Assembly (NCBI RefSeq): GCF_000006565.2
Contig: NC_031468.1
Coordinates: 868,001 to 932,000 of the forward strand
Direction of reading: 5' to 3'
Source of the DNA: Toxoplasma gondii ME49
Lineage: Eukaryota > Apicomplexa > Conoidasida > Eucoccidiorida > Sarcocystidae
DNA length: 64,000 bases
Shown: positions 36,501 to 49,400 of the stretch, piece after piece
How positions within the stretch are numbered: the first letter of the stretch is position 1
Layout: the number at the start of each line of letters is the position of its first letter
Position numbers and translations under genes: made by a program
The notes under the pieces: model-generated
Database searches by the model: none
What the model was told of the DNA's origin: nothing
What the model saw: only the letters and a program-made list of their open reading frames with translations

Positions 36501-37778
36501 CGAGAGGGCGGCTAGAAATTCTGCCGGGCTCTCATCATGCTCTTTCCATTTTCTGCGTCGCTTTTGTGAGGCCACATTGCGGACTCCCTTCCACTTTGAA
36601 TGATGTGAAACCGCGACAGGACCTGTTCGCGTTTCTCGCTTCTGGCTCTCGCCCTCGCAGTCTTCCGCGCTGGACAGTGCCTCCGGGGGTACAGCGGACT
36701 GTCGTCCGCCTAACGCTCTTTCCAACGCAGAAAGGCATGAAAGTGGAGAGGGATTATATGACCATGGGAGGAGAGAGGACGAAAAAGCTGGAGAGACAGG
36801 AGTGACACATAAAGGAGAAGCTGAACGGCAAGCAGAGGCAAGACCTAGATTCGGGGCAACACCCGCAGGGCTAAGACCAGACGAATCTGACACCTGTGGC
36901 CAGGGTAAAGAGCATCCTTTGCCGTGACAAAAAACTGCCTTAGGAGTGTTCAGTAGTAATAGAGAGTCAGCAATTCCTGGTAACGCCGAACGACGCAGGG
37001 ACAGGGAGTGGAAGGAAGAGAGAGAACGAGTGAGCTGAACAACCGGGAAACGCTTAGGTCTTTTCGGCAAGAAGTTTGAGGAAGTGAGAGATAGAAGTGT
37101 GCTATGGATGAAAAGCTCAACTGAATTGTGTATCCCCGTAGAACAGTGGGCAGGCATGCGTGAATATCTCTTCTGACACGCAACAGCTACAGGTGAAGCG
37201 ACTGAACACAGTGAAGAAGAGGGAGGAAGACAAGGGGAGCTATGTATGTGTCGCAGATTGGAGGACTGTAGAAAAGATGTCCATGATATGATAGAAAAGA
37301 TGGAAAAGCTGAGAGCAGTCTCTAACTGTCCTACAGCTGACGCAGACCCTCCAGGCTCACACCCAGCGTCGACCTGGGACAGCGGTGTGTCCGGAGTCGG
37401 AGGCCGCCGTGGAAAAGGGAAAAACGGCTTTGATCCAAAAGCTTGTTTTTGTTCAGAAGAGGAATCACGTAGACGGTGGAGCGGAACATTTCGCTCGATT
37501 GCTGTGAAGGACCTGGTCAAGGTCCGCGGACACGGTCGAGAAGCGGCAGGGTTGCTGCAGGGCCAGAAGACAGAGAGAAAATGAGAGTCGACAAGGAGAG
37601 GAAAAACAATGAAGAAGACAGCTCCGACGGTCGGCAAGCACCGAGCGAAAGAACGACCCATTAAACGCCAAATAGAGATAGCCCAGAGGGAAAAACTGTC
37701 AGCCATCAGGGCAACAACATATTTGGTAGCCATATACGCGTGTGCGGCTTGTGCATCGCATGTGGCAGCAGTGGTCAC
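24545..37778 (-). CDS. RecG-type ATP-dependent DNA helicase, probably organelle-targeted
   Basis: Fifteen exons join in phase: 37778-35448, 34576-34220, 33545-32795, 32086-31959, 31770-31669, 30750-30690, 30375-30255, 29740-29650, 29354-29290, 28806-28187, 27664-27178, 26709-26551, 26203-26107, 25909-25770, 25295-24545; about 2,086 residues (E. coli RecG 693). RecG remodels stalled forks and Holliday junctions. Domains in order: wedge start '[18 protein letters not shown]' (454-471); OB-fold '[18 protein letters not shown]'; '[16 protein letters not shown]'; Walker A GDVGSGKT (1244-1251); '[13 protein letters not shown]'; motif II DEQH (1343-1346); motif [12 protein letters not shown] (1490-1498); 'LLHGRMK'; '[16 protein letters not shown]'; motif VI '[11 protein letters not shown]'. 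The N-terminus has hydrophobic stretches (for example after Met40, '[13 protein letters not shown]'), suggesting apicoplast or mitochondrial import. The start is uncertain (Met1, 16, 25 or 40). A 250-residue acidic tail follows the helicase core. Confidence 0.9.
33780..33923. repeat. TG/TA simple-sequence tract with (AT)10 microsatellite in an intron
   Basis: Inside the intron between exons 2 and 3 of the RecG-like gene there is a run of ATGTATG, GTACGTAGGTATG, TGCATGTGCACATG and TGCATGCAG units, ending in ten perfect AT dinucleotides at 33904-33923. It is non-coding, the type of locus that varies in length between strains. Confidence 0.85.
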
Positions 37779-40486
37779 CGATGCCTAAACGGCGGAGGTG
37801 AAACAGACGAATAGTGGAAGAACCTGGCCTTTTAGAAGCAATATGAATCAAGAAAGCATAAATCTTATCATAAAAAAGATGCGTCGTCTTATTGCCAATG
37901 GATCTCGCTTGGTGGAGACCAGGAGACACCAGAGACACACAAACGGTGTTTGCTAGAAAACCCCACTCTCGGTGGGCACCTGTCGGCGCTGAAGAAATGT
38001 GCAGGTGAACCGACTTCAAAAGAGATGTGCACGGGAACCTCACTATAGTGAAGGATACGAAACAGGAATATCTATGTCTTTGGAAGTAGACGCACCTGTC
38101 ACCGCAAGGATGACAGGACACCAGTGAATGGGGGGACGAGAGCTGGAGACACAGCCCGCTGGACATAGGTCCAGCTACTAGGTGGATTGTTTGTCAGAAA
38201 TGTTCGTTCACTTACACCACAAGCTTCAGTTACTTCTCCCTTTCCTGATCTAGACATCGGGAAACAAAGAAACGCAGTCGGCCCTGCGCATAGTCCACCT
38301 GTGAAATCGTGCGACGCGGTGGGAGGCTCGCAGGGCCTGGTAGCGGCCCGGGCGAGCATGAAGCTGCAAACAGAGGCTGACTCAAAGAATCTCAGAGCAT
38401 GCTTGCGGGTTCTTTCATTCTGGACACTGTAGGCACACTTCTTCAACTGACAATCTTGATGGAGATTAAAATATGGCGCCGCCAAAGTAGACTTTTCCAC
38501 TTTCAATGCTTAGCCATCCTGCTTGATCTGTCATGCCCAGAGTCGCTGAGGCCGAAAATACCGAGACGAAGGGCTAACTGTCTTACACAGGTGTCAGACA
38601 TATCGCGTCAGTTGGTATATGAACACATGAACCACGTCCGTGAGGAGGGGGAACCCCAGAGGGCATCCTCGGTGGCTTCGCTTTAACCGTATACAACCTT
38701 GCCAAGAGATAACTCCACACGTTTGGTGGTACGTTGTGCTTCTGGCTCTTTCATTGTGAACCAGTTAGTTAGCAAGCGATGTTACTACCTCGTGCATGCT
38801 GAAGTCGCCCTGTTGCTGCACAGGCCACTCTGTCCGCAAGGCCGGTCCCGACTGCGAATTGTGCCTGTACTGCCTGACCTGGTCACCATGGGAAGTGGGT
38901 ATGAGAAGTCCTATTGTTTCTGCCATGCGGGGCGATACTGTTATCGTCAACACTACATTTAGATCAACGAGAACTAGACTTCACTAACTAGCCCTTCAGC
39001 AGCGCAGTAATGCTAGCGTGGCAGCAGTCGGAATGACGTGACGGTTCTCTTCGGGGTTTTCTAGCTCAAAACGACGATGTTAACATTTTTGGTTGTAAAC
39101 AGACTAAACGTGTTCGTGTTGACAGCGTGACGTCGAATATGGTCTCTTCAGGGGCAACCTCTACTCCCTAAAATGTGCAAGCCGCTACGGGAAAAAATAG
39201 TTCGAGTTGCAGGTGCGAGAAGCCTGAACACTTTCGAGGACGAGATGGTAAGAAAACTAACTTCTCCATGGTATCTTTAACTATGTCGAAGAAAAACATC
39301 AAAACATCGAACCATGTCCCCACGGCGTGTGGTTCAGCCAGAGTCACTATTGGCGTGTTCGGCCTTTCAGTGACTATCATCCAGGATGCTCGCTCGTTTT
39401 CACTAACGGCATCTTCGAACAGTGATCCTCCCATTCCCGAAGTCTGTTGAGCAGTGCTCGTTTCTTTTGTCTCTTGGTGAGCTTGACTCAGATAAATGGA
39501 GGCGTGGCGGTTAGCGTGACGGATACTCTCTGGATGATTAGTATGGAACTCTGCATCTCGAACAATTGCGACGAAGGAACAATCTGACGAAAAACGAGTG
39601 TGAAGTGTGGCCTGGAAGTCTCTGTGTTACACATCATGCCATAAGACAAGCGCTCAATGTCATTTTGGCATTGATTATGTGTGTGCTCGGTTACTACAGT
39701 CGACTCTTTTGCGCTGGCACAGAACACTTTCGTTGTTTGCAGTAGTAGGTCCTCCAGGGACGATATATCGAACGCAACAGTAACAACAATGATCACTCAG
39801 GTAGTATGAATTTCACTATTTCGCTTCTGCTAGGAGTGTGAGTCTACACGGCTTCACATTCCACGGTTTACAGGGATAGATATATGCTGGTGACGAGTCC
39901 GACCTCAGAGTGGATAGTTGAAACCTTGACGGTTCTCCACATTTCTGTTGCGACGGCAAGTACATCTCAGATATACTCCACTCAAGTAACAGTTTTATAG
40001 GGGGATTTCGGGCGCACTACCGAAGGTAGAAACTCATGGGAAACGAAGAGTGCTGTTCGTCTCCGATCGAGAGGAGCTACGCGAAATGTGTGTGCAGCGT
40101 GCGGTTCTCCTGTTCGGGTGCACCCGCTTCGTTGGAGGGTAGCGTTGTTTGAATATTGGGACGGGTATTCTTGAACCGACACGTCTCGTCTTTGTTTAAG
40201 GCATGGTCCCGTTTCGCGCTCGCAGGTAGGCGACCAAGCGATCTCCGAAGCAAGCGATTTTTCGTGCTGAGTGAATTGAACCACGCAGCTGTGGGGCCCG
40301 GAATACGGGCCGGCAGCTGCACCAGGTTCCTTCGGGTTCTCGTCTAGTTCACCGTGGACGTACAACACAGGTGCATCCATCTGTAGCACTACACAACTAA
40401 CATTTTATTCTCTGCAGGAAACGAAGGTGCAAACCTCGCTCGACAATTGAATCGACTTATTGTTACCACGACCCCCATTTTTCAAG
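37779..40486. other. Divergent intergenic region between the RecG-like gene and the SRS gene
   Basis: About 2.7 kb from which transcription should run left into the helicase and right into the SRS gene. Several 80-130 codon frames exist (38187-38432 plus, 38099-38506 minus, 39175-39450 plus, 39982-40389 minus), but none has a signal peptide, SRS cysteine pattern or splice partner that I can defend. I see no WGAGACG in the SRS-facing orientation; a CGAGACG-type sequence (plus strand CGTCTCG) occurs once near 40172-40178 in the opposite orientation. Confidence 0.45.
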
Positions 40487-41059
40487 ATGAAGACCGCCTC
40501 CCTCAAGTTCGCTGCTCTGTTGGGTGTGGCTGCATTCGCGCCACAGTTCATCCTCTGCAGCTCTTCAGACACGACAGCCGAAGTCAAGGAGTGCACCAAC
40601 GAGTCCCTGGCATTGACCGGAGGTGCTCAGGTATCTCTGAAGTTCAAGTGCGCTGCCACATATACAATGGGGCCGACTTCGGACGCTGATGTCTATGCGT
40701 ACACCAATGGGCAGTGCAGCACCACAACCCAGACACTTGACGCCCTTGTCCCTGGATCAAAACGATCGAAGTCTGAGGAAGGATCAAAGGCGATGAGGAG
40801 CACTAAAAGTGAGGCCCAGACACAAAGCGTCTACACTCTCGCGCTTGGTCCGGCACCGAAAGAAAAGCAAGTTTTCTGCTACACTTGCAGTGCGACCCCT
40901 GCTGCAGCAGCGGCGACTACGGCTGCAGAGAAGAGCAAAAAACCGTGCAACATTATTGTCACGGTACCCGAAGCCTCATCATCTAGCGCACTCGAGAGTG
41001 GGGTGACCCCTGCGGTGTTGGCAGGCGTCGCTCTCCTGGGAACTTTTGCGATGCACTAG
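40487..41059 (+). CDS. SRS-family (SAG1-related) surface protein, single domain, GPI-anchor type
   Basis: 190 residues, one exon. The start is the ATG at 40487 (context TCAAGATGA), which begins directly with a signal peptide (1-24, 'LKFAALLGVAAFAP'), rather than an in-frame upstream alternative at 40460. The mature part has six cysteines (36, 55, 77, 131, 134, 154). The end of the domain has the typical SRS pattern 'VFCYTC...KPCNIIVTVPEA'. The last residues, 'PAVLAGVALLGTFAMH', after a small-residue stretch (SSSSALESG), look like a GPI-attachment signal. SRS proteins coat the parasite surface and serve in attachment and immune interaction. Many SRS proteins carry two such domains; this one has only one, with a Lys/Ser-rich loop (about 91-112) and an Ala/Thr-rich loop (138-149) inserted. 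I cannot assign an SRS number. The preceding gene is transcribed divergently. Confidence 0.88.
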   Translation: MKTASLKFAALLGVAAFAPQFILCSSSDTTAEVKECTNESLALTGGAQVSLKFKCAATYTMGPTSDADVYAYTNGQCSTTTQTLDALVPGSKRSKSEEGSKAMRSTKSEAQTQSVYTLALGPAPKEKQVFCYTCSATPAAAAATTAAEKSKKPCNIIVTVPEASSSSALESGVTPAVLAGVALLGTFAMH

Positions 41060-43498
41060 GACACATTTTCTTGCACATTTGTTCTGCTTCTTGGTGCTGA
41101 GCTGTTGTGTCACGATGCGACAGAAGCATACATATGAATGAGTCAGTAATTTGTCTCATGTGCCCGCGATTCATTTAACTGAACTTGACAGTACTCGATT
41201 TGATTGCTCAGTACTAACAAGAAACACCCTTTCACTCTGTTGAACGTAGAGCGAACTACGTGTAGTTCGGTAGTTTGTGCTCACCGGTGGCCAAGACAAA
41301 CATCTCAAGGAAAAGCAGCAGCGACAAAACAGCATGATTCAAATATATAGATTTTGTCTTTTCTGCGCCACTACGCTGATGCACAAGATGTGCTGTAACA
41401 CTGCCTGGGTACGGAAGTTGCAGTTCCTCCTGTTGTAGTTTATCTCCTACTCTGAGAATGCTTCCCGACTCCTGTTAGATTTTTGTCAAGAGTCTGACTG
41501 TAGTTCACAGAATTTCAGCGACCGGTCCTCCGTCACGGCCGAGTCACGGTAGAAGTTGCTCATGTGAAGGACTGGCGTAACCAATCACTTTTCAGAGTCC
41601 CACGCCAGCCGATCAAGTGCCTTAGTGTCCCTCAGCGAGAGGAACGAAGTCACGAGTCATTGAAGTATGGTATTGTAGCCGTTCAATATGTAAGCTTTAT
41701 AGTCGTAATGCCAGCGTTGTACTGATGATATGACACTTTCTTCGTAATTTGCTCACAAGAACTGATATGGCAGAATGATATACATCCCTCAAAGTAACAA
41801 CCAGTCAAGAAGCATGCACACAGCTGCAGTGGGAGCAACCAGAGTATGAACAGAGTGGCTTGCAGCAGCTCTTGCGTGTGACTGTCTCGGAATGTAGACA
41901 CCTGTAGAAGATGCACACAAATTTCTTGAGGTTGCTGGGCATTGAACCTCACGATGTTTCTGTCCATGTTTAGGCGAACCATACATCTTGATTGGGGGCG
42001 CTTAACGCAGAAAGCTAAGACAGAAAGCAAAGAAGACTTCACTGGCCATTGTATACGATTCTTAGCATGAACACGGAAAACGTAAATTTTTCCATCTCTT
42101 ATCACTAGGGTCAGGCGCGACGGTTATGTAGTACGATCGGGCGTCCCGTAGCGACATGGGGTGGATTTTTAATCTCGAAGGGGACACTTCACTTCCGCTT
42201 GAAGGAGTGAACACAGACTGCAGAAAAGATAGGAGTCACCTTTTTTCACCTGAGCTCCAAAAAATTGAAGACGCCAATCGCAACCTCGTTTCATAGTTGG
42301 CTCGTTTCTGATCCGTCGTCGCCTCCTCAGCATCTAGCAGCACTCGCAAGACACTGCCGCCGTGCCACTTGATGCTTTCCAGACTCTCCCTTTCTTGAGG
42401 AAAGTACTTAGATCTGCGACATAGTGCCGTACGTTTCCTTATATTGCTTAACCACAGCTTTTCCACCTTTGCCATCGTTTCTGCATCAGCTTTCTTACTC
42501 CCTCATCTCTCTCGCTATGGTCACTGGAAACCGCTTGCTAGGCTCTGCTCAGCTACGCTTGGGTCCTTTGACAGCGACAAGACACAACAGTAAGCTTTCT
42601 TGCTTGGTACCCAGCCGAGCGCGTTGCCGGTTGCTTCTTTTATCTTTTTGAAACGCTTCAGCGTTTTATTTCCGTTATTAAGGGTGGCGGATTGCATCGA
42701 ACTCAGGATAGGTGTTGTTTAAAGTGACTTTTTCCTTGCTTCCGAGCCGACCCCCCCCTTTCTCGTCATCCCGCCGCCATGCCCCCCTTCTTGTCTCGGT
42801 GACGATTTTGTTTTTCTTCTCTCCAGCTTTTCGCTCCACAGACTCCGTCTGAACAACATTCCAGTGTTTTTGACTGGATTTCCTACAGAAAATTGCTCAT
42901 ACTTTCCCAGCAACCGTCAGCAACTGCAACCTGGTGACTCACGGTCTTCGGTGTCTTCTCATGCTCCGAGTGGCTTGCCTCCTGTAACAAAAAACACCAG
43001 CCTCTCTCATGAGACAAGATAACTTTTCCACAAGCCGTACCCGTTCCTTTCCTTCTTGCTGCCTCACATTTTTTGACGGAGAAACGGATAAAGTCGCCAA
43101 TATGGGCGCGCCAGCGCTCTGACGCGAAGCTCACATTTGAGAGGCAAGGGGATGTAGTGGAGACTCAATACGGACGCTATTTGTGTACATGCGAACACTA
43201 TCAGTTGTTTCAGAGTCCTGTCATGCTTAGTGCTGCAAGTTCTTGTAACATTAGAGTTTCGAACAAGTGGCTTCCGGTCGCGTCATCTGTCCGGCCTTCA
43301 AAAGAACGAATTTAAAATAGCGGGCTGATACAGCATGTCCAGTTGAGGTATGCTTACGTGCGGATGGTCTAAGAACTACTCTTAAAAGCATACGTGCACG
43401 TGGACTAGTTTCTCCAGCATATTCCGGATCTGCTATTTTGGTCGGTGCATGTAATTCAGGGACATCAGTGTGCTTCTGCCGCGGTGGTGTCATTAAAA
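41060..43498. other. Intergenic region between SRS gene and the giant protein gene
   Basis: About 2.4 kb containing the SRS 3' untranslated region and the upstream region of the next plus-strand gene. The 140-codon minus-strand frame at 41683-42105 has no recognisable feature. No repeat, tRNA or known promoter heptamer was seen. Confidence 0.45.
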
Positions 43499-46400
43499 AT
43501 GGAGGAGACCATCCTACGATTTCGAGCGACTCCTCCCTCCTGCCGGCCTCTTTTTGGCATCGACAAGGACAAACCTACACCAGATCCGCTGCCACTGTGT
43601 TCTTCGGATAGAGCAAGGGGGGGTCGTCAAAAAACACCGACGACGAAATGCTCACCGGGGTTTTCCTCAGTTGTCACATCCGTTTCGACCTGTCCTTTAA
43701 CGAATGCTGAGAACAGCGACGGTTACAAGGGGAAGGAGGAAGTGTGGGAACGGAGATCGCAAAGCGATATGTTCGAGAGTGCGAGAAGGTCCAGTCCACT
43801 GACTGCCCAGACGCCTTCTTCAAGGGAGTCTCATTTTTCTAGACAGGTGGACCGACTTGCGTATATTTCTTCTTCGTCCTCCGCCACAAAAACGTCGCTT
43901 CTGTCTCATTCTTTTGTCACTCGTAACACCGCTTCCACTTCGGCTCGGGCCGGAAACCTCGCTGCCCCTGTGCAGCTTCTGCAGCTGCAGAGATCCCTCT
44001 CTTCTGTGTCTCTCTCCGATTCCTTACAGGCGTCACATAGAGTGAATGCCTCTTTTACTTCAAATGTTATTGATGGAGTGCCAACGCTTCGGCCAAGGGG
44101 CTTTCCGCACTCCTCGTCTTCCCCTTCCACTTCTCCGTATCGTTGTTCGTCTTTTTCTGTTAATGCCTTGCTGCCGGGATCTCCGTCTACCTCTGCTACT
44201 TCTCCTCCGAACCCCCGAGGCAAGAGGAAGGATAAGAATTTGCGACTTCACGACTGTCGAGACCAACTATTCAGCGAGCAGAAAATAAGGCTGCCTTTGC
44301 ATTTGGCTTCGACGCCCTCTTTTACCACCTCTCAACGAAGAAAGAATTCTCCGTCACCTTCGGTGGGCCCCTCACCTTCCTCTGAGTGTCTTTCGTCTTC
44401 TCCCATATCCTGTCAATTATCTTCTTTCCCTTCCGTTCCGTCTGCTCGCGGCACTGCTGCCAGCCAAGAGACGACCTCTGTGGAGAGGTCGAGCGAAGAG
44501 ACACGTGTGAAGAAAACCGAAGAAACCGGCTGCAACAAGCAAGAGGGAGCAGGCATTGGTGCGGCACCAAGCGAACAAGAGCACATGGGGAGAAGAGAAG
44601 GCGCGGCAGAGGCAGAGAGAGAGGCGCCTGAACCTTGGGGGAGGCGAGGACAGGCGATTTCTGAGACCATATCACGAATCCGAGCGCTGCGAGAAATAGG
44701 GAAAGAGAGAAGAAAAAGAGAGGGAGTCCAGGTTGTGCAGGCTGGAGAAGCTGGAGAAACTGTGGGAACAGCGTTACGGTTCATGTTCAGAAACAAAGGG
44801 AAAGATCGTTCCAACGTTTGGAAAAGAAGACAGCAAGAAACAGTCGCGGGTCTTCACGGAGCTAACGCACAAAAGCAAACCCAACGAGAGGCGGAAGACG
44901 GAGGATATGCATGCGATTACAGAAAGGAGACCACTGCATTCGTGTTACGGTTCCAGCCAAACAACGAACCACGGCTTGATAGACGACAAAAGGAAGGAAA
45001 ACTGTATGGGGAGCAGAACACTAGAGAGACAGGAATCAAAGCAGATCCACATTTTCGAACGAGCGAACAGGTGACACAAAACGGAGAGAGAAGCATCCAG
45101 GGGAAGACCCCTGAGGAGACCTGCGAAGGAAACAGGAAAGGAGACACCGGAGAAGTTGGGCATTCTGGAGAGGGAAGCAAATGTGGAGAGAAGAAAGAGG
45201 ACAGAGAAACAACTGTTTCCCGAGGGTTTGATTTGCGCGTGGAGAAAAAAGAGAGAGGGAAGCAGGTTACATATCGTGGCTCTGAAGAGACGGAAACTCC
45301 AAGGCAACGAATGGCAGAAGAGGAATTCGACAGAGACGGTCCAACAGTCATGGTTCCCGAGGAGAGCTTTTCTTTGCGCAGTGGCACACAGCTCTCTCTG
45401 GAGAGCGCTGCGTGCGCTGCTCACGACCGTGTTCAAACAGACCCTTTCTCTCCCCTGTCGATTAAGTCCGTCCACTCCTCCTCCACAGAGTGCTACCCTC
45501 CGTCGCTTCATCATCCGGTTTCTCCTTGCTCAACTAGGTCTTTCCATTCGTCCTTCGCTACTTCTTCCCCGAGTGCCTTTCCTCTTTCACCGGCCTTTCG
45601 CGGGCCTGAGGAAGCTTCTTGCAGTTTTTCGGGCAGTCACATGACAGCGGGCGTGCTTACCTCCGTCGGTCACAGAGAAGCTGCAAGTTTGCGCTGCTCT
45701 CAGTCCTCAGAGGCAAAAGGAGGCGAGGAAAATCAATCAGATGCAGATATAACGGTTCTTTCAACAAAAGCCTTGTCGGCTGCCGCTTCCCCGCTGGTGC
45801 CCCACTCTTCCTCGGTATACTCTCCTGCTATTCCGGTTGCTTTGGACTACTCGTTTTCCTATACGGCTTCTTGTTCTCCCTCGGGGAAGCCTCAGAAAGA
45901 AACAGAGCCAGCGTCGAAAGGGGAGACAGCCTCTGCCGGCCCCACACAATTTGTCTCAGTTGAAGGTCGAGACTCGAGTCTCTCTTCTCACGCTCTCTGT
46001 TCATCACGCGAACTTTCTTCGAAATCAAGACATGAAGCACACAAAGGAGAGAGAATGTGTGCAGACAACCTCCCCCCTTCGATTGTCTCTCCTCCGACTG
46101 AGGCTTCTCAGCGCTCTGATCCACCCGTCGGATCTCCTGCCTCCCGCTCCTCTGCCTTCAGTTCTTCCCCGTGTTTTGCTGTGCATGCAGGAGAAGACGA
46201 GGGACAGTGCGAATGGAAAAACATGTCTCTCGACTCTGCTTCGGTGTGTGTCTCTCGCTGTCCCGATCCTTCTTCTGGTTTCTCTTGCCCTTCTCCCCTA
46301 GACCGTAAATCATCTGCGAACAGCGAGACGAAACCACAGGCGGCCGCCTCACAGTACTCTCCGGTCTCAACAATCCAGGCAAAGCCGTTCATCGGCGAAA

Positions 46401-49400
46401 CGCAAAAGACAAATGGGAGTGATAAAGAGGGAGGAGTAATGCTGGAGCAAGGAATCCTCAGTCCTCAACAGACAATGGCAACGCCTCGTAGAGGAAACGC
46501 AGAAATCTTCCATCCTGGAAAGGCAAACGAGAGTGTCTGTCGCCAAACGGAAGCTGAAACGGCCTCATCTCCACAAACTCCTTCCCAGTCGCGGTCTACC
46601 TCTTGCTCAAAACAAGAGGGGATAAACACACCGTGTGATATTTGCTTGTCTCCTCGGTTTCCTGTAGTGGAGGAAAGAGAGACTGCCGTTCTGCATGAGG
46701 AAGGAAAGGAGTCGAGGGTCATATCTTCTCTGCCCGACAGAGGCGCTCCTTCTTGTACACCTTCATCTTCCGCCTCCTCTTCTTCGTTACCTTCCTTTTC
46801 CTCTTGGCCATCTTCTCTTTCTCCCTCATCGTCTGCCGCGGGGATCGAGTCTTCCTCAGTTTCGGTCTCCGAACTCGAGTCGTCCTCTTGCTCCCGGCTC
46901 GTGTCTTCTTCGTCGTCCGTATCAGGTGTGGATTTGACATCGTTTTTTCCCTCTCTTCCTTATCTCGCTTCTGCAGCCTCGGGTTCCTCTGACCTGTCTC
47001 CCTGCTCGTCTTCTCCGTCTTCTGTGTCTTCTCAAGAAGGTACACACGGGCCTGAACGAGACAGCGACACCTCCGAGAGAGTCGATTGGACTCGAAAAGT
47101 CGACCACGAATTTGACAGCCGAAATGAGCTACAGGAAAAGAAGATGCGCCGAGGTCGCCCTTCTTTTCCATGTGTGGCTTTTCCTCTCCTCGACCAATGT
47201 AGCGTCAAGGCTGCAGAAGCTCTGTCCTTTTTATTCGTGTTCCCTGCGTCTGCCTACGACGTCACTCCAGAACGAATTACGGAATCTCGGGGCAGAACAG
47301 CCCATCAAGCACCTCCTTCGTCTCCTTTGTCTCCAAGTTCTCCCGCCTCCTGCAGGAATTTTAACGGCCAAAAAGAGGCAGCCCAGAGTTGTTCTTCGCT
47401 TTCTTCTGACATTCGCACCAGAGACCGAGAAGGCGGAGACAGAGACAGCCGAGTCGAGGGACAGCGTCTTGACAGCGGAGATCTATATGACGGGAACCCG
47501 CGAAATAGCGGAAGTCGATGGCCTCAGAGTGAGAGAGAGGAAACGCAAGCGAAAGGAGATGCAGTCCAAGAAGAAGCGGTGCTCCCGAAAGACGACAGAG
47601 AAGCGCAGAAACTAGGAGGAAAGGATGGAGAATGGGAGGATGGAGACAAAACCGACTGTCCGAATAAAGAAGATCCGATGCATAAGGACTGTCTCGCCCA
47701 TTCTTGTGCCCCTCTTCGTTCTGCGTCGCCTTCTGGAGCCACTCCGAGTCTTCCTTTTCGCTCTTCTTTGTCCTCGCCTTCCAGTGCTCTCGCACCTCCC
47801 TCGCCTGTGTCTGATTCACAGGCTCACTCTCCTTCGTCTTCGTCTCTTTCGCCTTCGCCTTCATCGCCTTTGTCGATTTGTGGCTCTTCCGTGCGGCGAC
47901 GTTATCCTTCTTTGCCGTCTGTGTCTCTTCAATCTTCTCTTCCACTCCCTGCGCCTGCATCTCCAGCAGCTGGGGAATCACCACGGAAACGAGCGGATAA
48001 AGACGATAGCGACAGAAGAAGAATGAACGAGGAACCTAGGGAGAAGGAAGGAGAGAAGGAGGCCGAACCCGAAGGAGAAGCGGCAGCCGAGGGAAACAAA
48101 GAGGCAATGGAGAGAGCGAGAGGAGTTTGGCGCGAAACGGACATCCTGACAGAAGTGTCAGGATGGAAGGAAGGGATGCTTTTGCAAGAACCTGAGGAGA
48201 AAGAAGATGAACAGGAGAAGGCATCGAAGCCAAACGCCCAGGTGGGAGACGGGGCGATAGAGAAGGGACAGCAAGAGGAGATAAATAGAGAGGGGGTGAA
48301 TGCCGAAGAGGAAGCAAGGGAGAGAAGTAGACAAAACGACGAAGAACAGTTTTCGTCGAAGGGAAATCGCACGCAAGGTTCCCTTGAGCCATCATCAGGT
48401 TCCTCAGTGAGTCTTCTCCCTGGCAGCGAGTTGACTGTGACAGAGAAGGACACCAGAGAGGGGTTAGACTCCAGTTCTTCTCCGATTGAAGAGCCTTCAG
48501 CAGCACAAATGCACATCTTGTGTTTCAAGAAACGAAGTGGGAAGGCAAGCGGCAAACTGATTGGTCGGAAAAAGCCTCAGGTACAAGTTCGCAGTTTGCT
48601 CTTAAGGCCGCGCAAGCGGAGGCCAGAGAAAAGAGACAAAGGCGAGTTGGGAGTGGAAGTGGAAGTGGCAGCGATCGAGCAGGAAGAAGTGAGGAGAGAG
48701 AGTGAGACGGAGACTCCCGAAAGCGTCAAGAGCGGCACTGCGAGTGAGACAGTGGGGGAGGGGAGACAGCGGGTGGACGAAGCGCGAGAACTGGTGTCAG
48801 AGAGGAATGCGCAAGAGGGCATCGAGGTAGCGAAAACCCAAACGCAGCAGAGAGAGAAAGAGCGAAAGGGGAGCGAGACAGAGAGTCATGCAAGTGAGAA
48901 GGAGAAACAACGAATGATGGAATCTGCTGCGGGTAACACGGGAGACGAGGACCATGAGAAACGGGAATTAAAGACGAAGGGGGACTCAGTGAAGGAGAAC
49001 AAAGAAGCGGAAGGAGACCCTGTGGCGGCTATGTGGAATCGAAGCCAATCAGGATGCGAGACAGGTGGAGCAGAATGGCCGGAGCAAGGTTCGGCGGAAG
49101 GGGAATCCGACAAAGAGGAGGGACAAGGGAAGAGGTTCGGAAAGGCAAACGGAGGAGAACAGATGATAAAGGCAGAATTGAAAGCGGAAGAGCAGCAAGT
49201 GGGGACAAATCCAGGAGACGAGCGACAGGAGGAGCAAGGTCTCGACAGAGATGCGTCACAAGAGGGCGAAGCCAGCGATTCAGACAAGGGCTTAGATTCA
49301 AGAGGAAACGCGGAGGTTCTCGAGACAACTCGGGTGCCGACAGATGAAGAACTCACAGTCTCCTTGTTTCCGAAAGACGACGCTGGCGCAGACGGTGAAA

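Noticed and set aside
38099..39796. Several 80-135 codon frames between the helicase and SRS genes as decayed SRS copies
   Set aside because: I looked for the six-cysteine pattern and GPI tail on both strands and did not find them.
41683..42105. 140-codon minus-strand frame in the SRS downstream region
   Set aside because: No signal peptide, domain or exon partner; a frame of this length is expected by chance in 64 kb.
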